From assembly GCF_014062345.1 (NCBI RefSeq), contig NZ_JACGLS010000001.1, forward strand, positions 971,047-1,035,046: a stretch of 64,000 nucleotides of DNA, in the 5' to 3' direction. This DNA is from Tenacibaculum pelagium. GTDB taxonomy: Bacteria > Bacteroidota > Bacteroidia > Flavobacteriales > Flavobacteriaceae. The translations under genes were made by a program, and so were the position numbers. The notes below the pieces were generated by a model. It was given only the letters and a program-made list of their open reading frames with translations, was not told the origin of the DNA and did not search any database. Positions 55,075 to 62,945 of this stretch are shown in pieces (positions within the stretch are counted from its first letter, which is position 1; each line of letters starts with the position of its first letter).

Positions 55075-55989
55075 ATGAGTATAAATTGGAAAGGTGTAAT
55101 GCCTGCAGTAACAACAAAATTTTCTAATAATGACACTTTGGACTTAAATATGTTTGAAGTAAATATTCAAGCACAATTAGAAGCTGGAGTGCATGGTATT
55201 GTATTAGGAGGAACTTTAGGAGAAGCAAGTACTTTATTAGATGAAGAAAAAAGAACATTAACACAAACAACTGTAAATATTGTTAAAGGCAAAGTGCCTG
55301 TATTAATGAATATTGCTGAGCAAACTACCAAAGGAGCTGTAAATGCTGCTCAAAAAGCAGAAGAAGATGGTGCTAAAGGGTTAATGATGTTACCACCAAT
55401 GAGATATAAAGCTGGAAATAGAGAAACGGTTGAATATTTTAAAGCTGTGGCTAACAATACATCTTTACCTATAATGGTATATAACAATCCTGTTGATTAT
55501 AAAATTGAAGTTACATTAGATATGTTTGATGAATTATTAAAATGTGATAATATAGAAGCTGTAAAAGAATCTACTAGAGATATATCTAATGTGACAAGAA
55601 TCAAAAATAATTTTGGAGATCGATTAAAGATAATGACTGGAGTAGACACCTTAGCCTTAGAAAGCTTATTAATGGGTGCAGATGGATGGATCGCTGGTTT
55701 AGTTTGTGCCTTCCCAAAAGAAACTGTCGCTATCTATGAATTACAAAAAGCTGGAAAAATTAAAGAAGCTTTAGAAATATATCGTTGGTTTTTACCATTG
55801 TTAGAATTAGATATTAATTCTAAATTAGTACAAAATATTAAGTTAGCTGAAGTTGCTACAGGTATTGGAACAGAAAATGTTCGTGCTCCTCGCCTTCCTT
55901 TAATAGGCGAAGAACGCAAACATGTTCTAAACGTAATTGAAACTGGCTTAAAAAACAGACCTACTTTACCCGATTATAAAAATTTGTAG
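55075..55989 (+). CDS. DapA-family lyase, probable 4-hydroxy-2-pyrroline-carboxylate deaminase
   Basis: A 304-residue TIM-barrel aldolase/lyase of the dihydrodipicolinate synthase superfamily. The start at ATG 55075 gives MSINWKGVMPAVTTKF. The Schiff-base lysine is in AVKESTRD and the conserved tyrosine in PIMVYNNP. In this gene group, with hydroxyproline epimerase, D-amino acid dehydrogenase and semialdehyde dehydrogenase, the family acts as 1-pyrroline-4-hydroxy-2-carboxylate deaminase, giving 2-oxoglutarate semialdehyde. Function from context; the lysine biosynthesis reaction is less likely. It ends five bases before the dehydrogenase gene. Confidence 0.85.
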   Translation: MSINWKGVMPAVTTKFSNNDTLDLNMFEVNIQAQLEAGVHGIVLGGTLGEASTLLDEEKRTLTQTTVNIVKGKVPVLMNIAEQTTKGAVNAAQKAEEDGAKGLMMLPPMRYKAGNRETVEYFKAVANNTSLPIMVYNNPVDYKIEVTLDMFDELLKCDNIEAVKESTRDISNVTRIKNNFGDRLKIMTGVDTLALESLLMGADGWIAGLVCAFPKETVAIYELQKAGKIKEALEIYRWFLPLLELDINSKLVQNIKLAEVATGIGTENVRAPRLPLIGEERKHVLNVIETGLKNRPTLPDYKNL

Positions 55990-55994
55990 AATAT

Positions 55995-57584
55995 ATGCTT
56001 ACAGGAAAAAACTACATTGACAATAAAACATTAGCACAAGGAAATAAAACCTATAAAACATTTAATCCTGAATTAAATCAGGAAAATGAAACAGTATTTA
56101 CTGAGGCAACTCAAGAAGAAATTAACGAAGCAGTTTCTTTAGCCTCAAAAGCTTTTAAAGAATTCCGAACTATTTCAGGAAAACAAAAAGCATTATTTTT
56201 AAATACAATTGCTGATGAAATTTTAGCTTTAGATGAACTACTTATTCAAACATATTGTTCTGAAACTGGTTTACCAGAGGGACGCGCAAGGGGAGAAAGA
56301 GGAAGAACGGTGTATCAACTCCGTTCTTTTGCTGATTTAGTGGCCGAAGGTTCTTGGGTAGATGCAACAATTGATACAGCAATTCCAAATAGAGAACCTT
56401 TACCTAAATCTGATATTAGAAAAATGAATATTCCTTTAGGACCAATAGTTGTTTTCGGGGCAAGTAATTTTCCATTAGCCTATTCTACTGCTGGTGGTGA
56501 TACTGCTGCTGCATTTGCCGCAGGATGCCCAGTAATTGTTAAATCGCATCCTATGCATGCAGGTACAGGAGAATTAGTAGCATCTGCAATTATTAATGCT
56601 GCCGAAAAAACTGGAATGCCAAATGGTGTTTTTTCAAATTTAAATTCTAGCGGAATAGAAGTTGGTCAACAATTAGTTTCTCATCCAGAAGTTAAAGCTG
56701 TTGGATTTACAGGAAGTATCCGTGGTGGTAGAGCTTTATTAGATTTAGCAGCAAAACGCGAAGAACCAATTCCTGTCTTTGCGGAAATGGGGAGTGTAAA
56801 CCCTGTAATTATGTTACCTCAAGCTTTAAAGAATAGGTCAGAAGATTTGGCAAATACATATGCTAGATCTATAGCTTTAGGAACTGGACAATTCTGTACT
56901 AACCCTGGATTAATTTTAGGTATTAAAGGAAATGATTTAACAAATTTCACAAATGCTTTAGCAAATAAAATTGTTAAAATAAATCCTTCTTGCATGCTAC
57001 ATCCTAATATTGTAGCAGCCTATGAAACCAACAAAGAAAAAGCAATTAATCAAAGTGGATTAATTGTAGTCGGAGGTTATGAGAATGAAGTACAATCGAA
57101 CTATGCGACACAAATAATAACAACTGTAGAAGGAAAAACTTTTTTAGAAAACACAACACTACATCAAGAAGTATTTGGACCTTTCTCTATGGTTGTAAAA
57201 TGTGAAAACATTAAGCAATTAGAACAAATTATTTCAGAATTAGAAGGTCAATTAACTGGAACTATAATTTCTGACGATAACGAAGTTTCTGAATATCCAT
57301 CAGTAGTCGCTGCTTTACAAAATAGAGTTGGTAGAATTATTTTTAACGGAGTGCCAACTGGCGTTGAAGTTTGCCCATCAATGGTACATGGAGGTCCATA
57401 TCCTGCATCTACAGATAGTAGATTTACCGCTGTTGGAGTTAATTCAATTAAACGCTGGATACGACCTTTTAGTTATCAAGATTGGCCAAATAATTTATTA
57501 CCTGATGAACTTAAAAATGAAAATCCTTTACAAATTTCACGTTCAGTTAACGGTAATTTTACAAAACAAGAAATAACATCATAA
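55995..57584 (+). CDS. 2-Oxoglutarate semialdehyde dehydrogenase (aldehyde dehydrogenase)
   Basis: A 529-residue NAD(P)-dependent aldehyde dehydrogenase. The catalytic cysteine is in LGTGQFCTNPG, the general base in VFAEMGSVNP and the nucleotide-site glycine motif in GFTGSIRGGRALLD. Residues such as GPIVVFGASNFPLAYSTAGG are typical of the long (about 525) semialdehyde dehydrogenase subgroup that oxidises 2-oxoglutarate semialdehyde to 2-oxoglutarate. It is the last enzyme of the hydroxyproline route, placed directly after the deaminase. Confidence 0.9.
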   Translation: MLTGKNYIDNKTLAQGNKTYKTFNPELNQENETVFTEATQEEINEAVSLASKAFKEFRTISGKQKALFLNTIADEILALDELLIQTYCSETGLPEGRARGERGRTVYQLRSFADLVAEGSWVDATIDTAIPNREPLPKSDIRKMNIPLGPIVVFGASNFPLAYSTAGGDTAAAFAAGCPVIVKSHPMHAGTGELVASAIINAAEKTGMPNGVFSNLNSSGIEVGQQLVSHPEVKAVGFTGSIRGGRALLDLAAKREEPIPVFAEMGSVNPVIMLPQALKNRSEDLANTYARSIALGTGQFCTNPGLILGIKGNDLTNFTNALANKIVKINPSCMLHPNIVAAYETNKEKAINQSGLIVVGGYENEVQSNYATQIITTVEGKTFLENTTLHQEVFGPFSMVVKCENIKQLEQIISELEGQLTGTIISDDNEVSEYPSVVAALQNRVGRIIFNGVPTGVEVCPSMVHGGPYPASTDSRFTAVGVNSIKRWIRPFSYQDWPNNLLPDELKNENPLQISRSVNGNFTKQEITS

Positions 57585-57624
57585 AATTTAAGAATTTCTT
57601 TAGATAAGTAGAAAAAACAAATAG

Positions 57625-57632
57625 TAATTTTG
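57625..57632 (+). promoter_or_regulatory. -7 element before the hydroxyproline epimerase gene
   Basis: TAATTTTG matches TAnnTTTG inside the 153-bp gap between the dehydrogenase and epimerase genes. It would give a leader of about 100 bases that contains the palindrome AAGCCGGCTT near 57655. Confidence 0.4.
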
Positions 57633-57737
57633 CTTTGCTAAAGGGATTGAAAACAAAGCCGGCTTCGTTTTTATCGATTAGAGAAATTTTGAAGGGTTTT
57701 TTCTGAAAAAGAAAACAAGCTGGCGATTCAATTTAGC

Positions 57738-58745
57738 ATGAAGAAAACTTTTTTTTGCATAGACGCCCATACTTGTGGCAATCCAGTTAGAGTTGTAGCT
57801 GGTGGAGGTCCTAACCTAATTGGATCCAACATGAGCGAAAAACGTCAATACTTTTTAAAAGAATACGATTGGATTCGCAAAGGCTTAATGTTTGAGCCTC
57901 GAGGTCATGACATGATGAGTGGTTCTATCCTATTCCCTCCTCATAATCCTGAAAATGATTTTGCCATATTATTTATAGAAACATCTGGTTGTTTACCAAT
58001 GTGCGGTCATGGTACAATAGGCACCATTACTATTGCTATTGAAGAAGGGTTAGTTACTCCAAAAATTCCTGGTAAAATTAAAATGGAAGCTCCTGCTGGT
58101 TTAGTTGAAATAGAATATCAACAAACCAAAAAAAAAGTAAATTGGGTTAGACTAACCAATGTTAAAAGTTATTTAGCTGCTGAAAACCTAACTGTAGATT
58201 GCCCTGAATTAGGTGAAATTAATTTTGATGTTGCTTATGGCGGAAACTATTATGCAATTGTAGATCCTCAAAAGAATTTCTCTGGAATACATGATTTTAC
58301 AGCTTCAAAAATTATTCAATATTCTCAAGTAGTAAGAGATCGTATCAATAAAAAATATCCTGATATGTTTATTCATCCAGAAAATGATACCATTAGAGAT
58401 GTTACTCACATGCTTTGGACAGGTAATCCTTTAGACCCGACTTCTTCAGGAAGAAATGCAGTTTTTTATGGTGATAAAGCTATTGACAGAAGTCCTTGTG
58501 GAACCGGAACCTCAGCAAGGTTAGCCCAATTACATGCTAAAGGGAAACTTAAGACAAATGAAGAATTTATTCATGAAAGTTTTATTGGAAGCAAGTTTAT
58601 TGGTCGAGTAGAAAAAGAAACAACTTTAGCAGGAAAGCCTGCCATTATTCCAAGTATACAAGGTTGGGCTAAAGTATACGGATACAACAATATAATCATT
58701 GATGACCAAGACGATCCATACGCACATGGATTTCAAGTAATATAA
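57738..58745 (+). CDS. 4-Hydroxyproline 2-epimerase (proline racemase family)
   Basis: A 335-residue enzyme interconverting trans-4-hydroxy-L-proline and cis-4-hydroxy-D-proline. Both catalytic cysteines of the racemase/epimerase type are present: Cys89 in MCGHGTIG and Cys254 in DRSPCGTGTSA. Trans-3-hydroxyproline dehydratases of the same family have Thr at the first or second position, so that function is excluded. It ends one base before the FAD enzyme gene. Epimerase and not proline racemase is preferred because of the pathway context. Confidence 0.9.
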   Translation: MKKTFFCIDAHTCGNPVRVVAGGGPNLIGSNMSEKRQYFLKEYDWIRKGLMFEPRGHDMMSGSILFPPHNPENDFAILFIETSGCLPMCGHGTIGTITIAIEEGLVTPKIPGKIKMEAPAGLVEIEYQQTKKKVNWVRLTNVKSYLAAENLTVDCPELGEINFDVAYGGNYYAIVDPQKNFSGIHDFTASKIIQYSQVVRDRINKKYPDMFIHPENDTIRDVTHMLWTGNPLDPTSSGRNAVFYGDKAIDRSPCGTGTSARLAQLHAKGKLKTNEEFIHESFIGSKFIGRVEKETTLAGKPAIIPSIQGWAKVYGYNNIIIDDQDDPYAHGFQVI

Positions 58746-58746
58746 A

Positions 58747-59994
58747 ATGAGTAAAAAAGTAGTAATTATTGGCGGCGGAATTATAGGTTTATCTTCAGCT
58801 TATTATTTACAAAAAGCTGGGCATGAGGTAACAGTTATTGATAAATCTGATTTTTCATCTGGGGCTTCTCATGTAAATGCAGGTATTATTACACCTAGTC
58901 ATATTATTTCTTTAGCTGCTCCTGGCATGATTAATAAAGGCATTAAATGGATGCTTAGCTCATCTAGCCCTTTATCGATAAAACCGCGATTAGACCTTGA
59001 TTTTTTTAAATGGTCTTTACTTTTTAAAAAAGCTTCTACTCATAAAAAAGTACAGCAATCAGTTCCGATTATTAAAGACATTAATTTATTCAGTAAAGAA
59101 TTATACGAAAATATAAAAGCTTCTAATGACTTTGATTTCTTTTATCAAAACAAGGGTTTATTAATGTACTATAAAACTGATAAAGCAGGTGAAGAAGAAT
59201 GGAATGTGGGAAAACAAGCCATTAAAGAAGGGCTAAAAGTTGAAAACTTAACCAAAGAAGAAGTTCAAAAACTAGAACCTAATAGTAACTTAGACATTAA
59301 AGGAGCTGTGTACTATCATTCAGATGCACATATGACTCCGAATGAATTTATTCCACAATTAAAATTACATTTAGAAAAAAACGGAGTTACTTTTTTATTA
59401 AATGAAGAGGTTTTAGATATTAATATTTCAGATGACAAAGTTGGTTCAATTACAACAAACAAGCAAACGTTACTAGCTGATGAATATGTTTTAGCTACTG
59501 GTTCTTGGACACAAGATTTAGCTAAAAAATTACAAACAAACATTCCTGTACAAGCTGGTAAAGGTTATCGAATTAATGTAAAAGAAGAAACAGGAATTAC
59601 AATTCCTGCAATTTTAATGGAAGCAAAAGTTGCCGTTACTCCCATGAATGGTTTTACTCGATTTGCAGGAACCATGGAAATAGGTGGAATTAATCATAAG
59701 ATAAACCCAACACGTGTAAAAACGATAGCCAATGCTGGTGAACAATATTATTCTGGCTTAAAAATAAAACAAGAAGACATTGACAATGCCGATTGTGGTT
59801 TACGACCTTGTTCTCCTGACGGCTTACCATATATTGGGCGCTTATCTAAAGTTAAAAATGTTACCGTAGCAACTGGTCATGCAATGATGGGATGGAGTTT
59901 AGGACCTGCAACTGGAAAACTAGTTTCAGAAATTATTTCTGATGAAAAAACTAGTTTGAACTTAGCTCCTTTTATTCCTGAAAGATTTCGTTAA
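58747..59994 (+). CDS. FAD-dependent D-amino acid dehydrogenase (probable D-hydroxyproline dehydrogenase)
   Basis: A 415-residue DadA/DAO-type flavoprotein. The Rossmann FAD loop GGGIIGLSSAYYL is at about residues 8-20. GKGYRINVKE and the C-terminal second FAD segment (CGLRPCSPDGLPYIGRL, TGHAMMGWSLGPATGKL) follow. Next to the epimerase it should oxidise cis-4-hydroxy-D-proline to the pyrroline. It is the fourth enzyme of the cluster and is followed by a terminator. Confidence 0.9.
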   Translation: MSKKVVIIGGGIIGLSSAYYLQKAGHEVTVIDKSDFSSGASHVNAGIITPSHIISLAAPGMINKGIKWMLSSSSPLSIKPRLDLDFFKWSLLFKKASTHKKVQQSVPIIKDINLFSKELYENIKASNDFDFFYQNKGLLMYYKTDKAGEEEWNVGKQAIKEGLKVENLTKEEVQKLEPNSNLDIKGAVYYHSDAHMTPNEFIPQLKLHLEKNGVTFLLNEEVLDINISDDKVGSITTNKQTLLADEYVLATGSWTQDLAKKLQTNIPVQAGKGYRINVKEETGITIPAILMEAKVAVTPMNGFTRFAGTMEIGGINHKINPTRVKTIANAGEQYYSGLKIKQEDIDNADCGLRPCSPDGLPYIGRLSKVKNVTVATGHAMMGWSLGPATGKLVSEIISDEKTSLNLAPFIPERFR

Positions 59995-59997
59995 ATA

Positions 59998-60031
59998 AAA
60001 AACACTTTAGAAAATTCTAAAGTGTTTTTTT
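59998..60031. terminator. Bidirectional terminator between the hydroxyproline genes and dsbD
   Basis: AAAAACACTTTAGAA and TTCTAAAGTGTTTTT form a 15-bp stem across 59998-60030, with T tracts in both directions. Confidence 0.85.
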
Positions 60032-60033
60032 AT

Positions 60034-62004
60034 TTACTTTTTATAATTTGCTATCCCTTTTTCTAGCCAATTATAATATTCATCTACATCGGGTGTATAT
60101 GCCACTGGATCTATTAAATTAGATTCATCGTGATTCATCAACACATAAAATGGTTGAGAATTTGCTTTATACTTAATGGTTTGTAATTCACTCCATTTTT
60201 GACCTATATACTTTAGCTTCTTTCCTGGATTTAACTTAGAATCTACAACTTCATTCTCTTCTAAAGGTCGTTTGTCATCTACATAAAGAGAAATCAATAC
60301 TACTTTGTTTTTTAAAACGTCTAAAACTTTAGGTTTTACCCAAACATTTTGTTCCATTTTACGGCAATTCACACAAGCATGCCCTGTAAAATCGATCATA
60401 ACAGGCTTGTCAACTTTCTTAGCATAAGCTAATCCTTTATCGTAATCATTAAATGCCATAATATCATGTGGAGGCATTAAATGTGCTCCTTCTGGCAATC
60501 CGCCGTGATCATCATTTTGTTGATTATTAACACTTACCGTAGCTTGTTTTGTAAAACCAACTCCGTAAGGTGACTCGCTATAATGTTGTGGTGGTGGGAA
60601 AGCACTAATTAAATTTAATGGCGCTCCCCATAAACCAGGAATCATATAAATAGTGAATGATAAAACTAATAAACCTAAACTTAATCTACCAACTGAAATA
60701 TGACTTTGTGGACTATCGTGCGGTAATTGTATTTTTCCGAATAAGTAAAATGCTAAAGCACCAAAAATGGCAATCCAAATAGCTATAAATACTTCTCTTT
60801 CTAATAAATGTAATTGAAAAACTAAATCTGCATTTGACAAGAACTTAAACGCTAAAGCCAGTTCCAAAAACCCTAATACTACTTTAACTGTATTTAACCA
60901 ACCACCTGACTTAGGTAACGAGTTTAACCAACCGGGGAAGGCTGCAAATAATGCAAATGGTAATGCTATTGCTGATGAAAAACCTAACATACCAATAACA
61001 GGAGCAATACCACCTTTTGATGCTGCTTCAACTAATAAAGTTCCAACTATTGGCCCTGTACATGAAAACGAAACAATTGCCAACGCCAACGCCATAAAGA
61101 AAATTCCAATCAATCCTCCTTTATCAGCTTGAGCATCTACTTTTGTTGCCCAAGAACTTGGTAATGTTATCTCGAAAGCCCCTAAAAAGGATACTGCAAA
61201 AACTACTAAAACTACAAAAAAAGCTATATTAAACCACGCGCTAGTTGACAATGCGTTTAAAGCTCCCGCTCCATGTTCAGAAAGCCTTGTAACCACAACT
61301 CCTAGAATAACATAAATTGCAATAATTGACAATCCATAAATAATAGCATTCTTAACTCCTTTTGATTTACTTTTACTTTGTTTTGTAAAAAAGCTAACCG
61401 TCATTGGAATCATTGGAAACACACATGGAGTTAACAAAGCTGCAAAACCTGATAAAAAAGCAATTATAAAAATACTTAATAATCCTTTTTTATCTTTTGA
61501 AGAAGGTTTATTTGAGGCAACATTTTTACTCCCTTTTAAAGCAGCTTTATCTAAGTTAAAAACTAAATCTATTTCTTTTGGCGGTAAGCATTGCTCATCA
61601 GTACAAGCAATAAACTCAACAAAAGCATTAATTTCTTTAACCTCAGCATCCATCAATTCTACTTCTTGAATAAATTCCGCTGTATGAGCAAATGATTTTA
61701 TGCTCATTCCTTCATCACTAAAAAGCTTTGTGAATTTTATTTCCCCTTTTGGCTCTTTTGTGTTTCCTATTAACTTTATTTTACCTCCATCATCATAAGT
61801 AAAAGTAGTAGGAATTGGACCTCCTTTAGGAACTTCTTGAGAGTATAAATGCCAGCTATCTTTTATTTTAGCAACACTTATTAACTTGTACTTAGTTTCT
61901 GAAACTTTTTCTACTTTCGTTTCCCACTGAATTGGATTATATATTTGTCCAAATCCGCTAACAACAATAGTTAAGCAGAATAATATTGTAAGAACTTTTT
62001 TCAT
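60034..62004 (-). CDS. dsbD: Thiol:disulfide interchange protein DsbD
   Basis: Carries reducing power from cytosolic thioredoxin to the periplasm. The 656 residues comprise a signal peptide (about 1-20), a periplasmic alpha domain (about 21-150; [11 protein letters not shown]), a membrane core with about eight helices and the cysteine pair in TPCVFPMIP and SCTGPIVG, and a C-terminal thioredoxin-like gamma domain with [10 protein letters not shown]. It is 21 bp downstream of a gene that repeats the alpha domain alone. Confidence 0.95.
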   Translation of the reverse strand: MKKVLTILFCLTIVVSGFGQIYNPIQWETKVEKVSETKYKLISVAKIKDSWHLYSQEVPKGGPIPTTFTYDDGGKIKLIGNTKEPKGEIKFTKLFSDEGMSIKSFAHTAEFIQEVELMDAEVKEINAFVEFIACTDEQCLPPKEIDLVFNLDKAALKGSKNVASNKPSSKDKKGLLSIFIIAFLSGFAALLTPCVFPMIPMTVSFFTKQSKSKSKGVKNAIIYGLSIIAIYVILGVVVTRLSEHGAGALNALSTSAWFNIAFFVVLVVFAVSFLGAFEITLPSSWATKVDAQADKGGLIGIFFMALALAIVSFSCTGPIVGTLLVEAASKGGIAPVIGMLGFSSAIALPFALFAAFPGWLNSLPKSGGWLNTVKVVLGFLELALAFKFLSNADLVFQLHLLEREVFIAIWIAIFGALAFYLFGKIQLPHDSPQSHISVGRLSLGLLVLSFTIYMIPGLWGAPLNLISAFPPPQHYSESPYGVGFTKQATVSVNNQQNDDHGGLPEGAHLMPPHDIMAFNDYDKGLAYAKKVDKPVMIDFTGHACVNCRKMEQNVWVKPKVLDVLKNKVVLISLYVDDKRPLEENEVVDSKLNPGKKLKYIGQKWSELQTIKYKANSQPFYVLMNHDESNLIDPVAYTPDVDEYYNWLEKGIANYKK

Positions 62005-62025
62005 TTAAAAAATATATTGAGGAAT

Positions 62026-62472
62026 TTAATTTACTTTAAAAGTTAATTCAACTTCTTTGGGAGGCAAACAATTTTCTCCAGAACAAACCATATACTCTAC
62101 GGTTCCGTTTATCGTAAATTTTTCAGTAGTTTTTAATCTAATTTTTTGGGTAAATACAGCTTTATTATCAAAATATTTAATACGCATATCAAACATATCA
62201 TCGTCAACTGTATGCCCTTCTCCTTCTTTAGTGTTACCTTTTTTTAGATAACGTTGATCTCCGGTGAAACTAAATAACGTAGGAATTGGACCTCCTTTAG
62301 GAATCTCTTGCGAATATAAATGCCAATCGGCTTCAATATTAGCTGTAGCTATTAATACACTTTCTTTATCTGATATTTTTTTTACTGAAGTTTTCCACTT
62401 TACAGGATCATGTACCTGAGCATTAGAAACGTATGAAATAGCTAATGCTAAAAAAAGAAGTACTTTTCTCAT
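62026..62472 (-). CDS. Free-standing DsbD alpha-like domain protein
   Basis: A 148-residue exported protein with a signal peptide (about 1-19, ending SNAQ). The rest is paralogous to the N-terminal domain of the adjacent Dsb[54 protein letters not shown]. The cysteine pair (CSGENC) is kept, so it may be redox-active in the periplasm. It looks like a tandem partial duplication of dsbD and should be co-transcribed with it. Confidence 0.9.
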   Translation of the reverse strand: MRKVLLFLALAISYVSNAQVHDPVKWKTSVKKISDKESVLIATANIEADWHLYSQEIPKGGPIPTLFSFTGDQRYLKKGNTKEGEGHTVDDDMFDMRIKYFDNKAVFTQKIRLKTTEKFTINGTVEYMVCSGENCLPPKEVELTFKVN

Positions 62473-62568
62473 TATTAATATATTAATATTTAATCTGTAA
62501 AAATAAGATGTTTATCTTTTAAAACCCCTATTCAATAAAAAAATTAACATTTAAGATTATTCGCAAAA

Positions 62569-62598
62569 AAAAGAGTAATCATTTCTGATTACTCTTTT
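62569..62598 (-). terminator. Terminator of the former tRNA-fMet gene
   Basis: AAAAGAGTAATCA (62569-62581), loop TTTC, TGATTACTCTTTT (62586-62598). It lies directly after the tRNA 3' end in minus-strand direction, so it belongs to the chromosomal tRNA locus. Confidence 0.75.
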
Positions 62599-62602
62599 CT
62601 AG

Positions 62603-62644
62603 TAGCGGGAACTGGACTCGAACCAGTGACCTTCGGGTTATGAG
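62603..62644 (-). tRNA. 3' fragment of initiator tRNA-fMet (attachment-site remnant)
   Basis: Reading on the minus strand: half an anticodon loop CTCATAA (62638-62644, anticodon CAT), 3' anticodon stem CCCGA, variable loop AGGTC, T arm ACTGG-TTCGAGT-CCAGT, acceptor strand TCCCGCT and discriminator A (62603). The three-G/C anticodon stem and the T at position 72 fit an initiator tRNA. The 5' half is absent: beyond 62644 the sequence reads TCGAA where TCGGG is expected, then diverges. It is a non-functional fragment left by integration of the element to the right. Confidence 0.85.
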
Positions 62645-62652
62645 TTCGAAGG
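62630..62652. mobile_element. Core attachment site (att) of an integrative element
   Basis: CCTTCG at 62630-62635 and CGAAGG at 62647-62652 form inverted arms around an 11-bp centre (GGTTATGAGTT) that covers the tRNA anticodon loop. Chromosomal tRNA homology ends at 62644. Paired arms with strand exchange in the anticodon loop are the known form of tyrosine-recombinase att sites. Confidence 0.7.
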
Positions 62653-62945
62653 AATACCTCTTTTCACGCTCTTTACACTTATTTTTTTTATAAAACTGTT
62701 TACGAAACCGTTTACGGTAAATTAAACATATATTCTGATGTAAATTTAACCATTTTCTACATTACGCAATAAGTATTTTTAATGTATTTTCATTTCAACC
62801 TGCAATGAAAATACATCTCTTTATATTTTAAATATAAAAACACCAAGTAAAAACAACGCATTTTCAAAGCACCAATAACTAACTAAAATACAAATAGTTA
62901 TAATTAAAAATAATTATATTTATATAAAATTAAGTTATATAGAAG
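62645..62945. mobile_element. Left end of the element, non-coding control region
   Basis: This 301-bp stretch without a gene lies between the att site and the integrase. It holds a direct repeat GTTTACG (62698-62704 and 62710-62716, 12-bp period), the 13-bp inverted repeat at 62782-62816, and a very AT-rich stretch before the integrase start. No promoter with a clear TAnnTTTG was found. Confidence 0.6.
62782..62816. repeat. 13-bp perfect inverted repeat in the element end
   Basis: ATGTATTTTCATT (62782-62794) and AATGAAAATACAT (62804-62816) are exact complements around a 9-base loop (TCAACCTGC). It is too AT-rich and lacks the T tract of a typical terminator; an operator or a recombination-protein site is possible. 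Confidence 0.6.

Noticed and set aside
62600..62652. An intact tRNA-Met gene
   Set aside because: Only the 3' half from the anticodon loop is present; no D arm or 5' acceptor strand follows beyond 62652, so it cannot fold into a tRNA.
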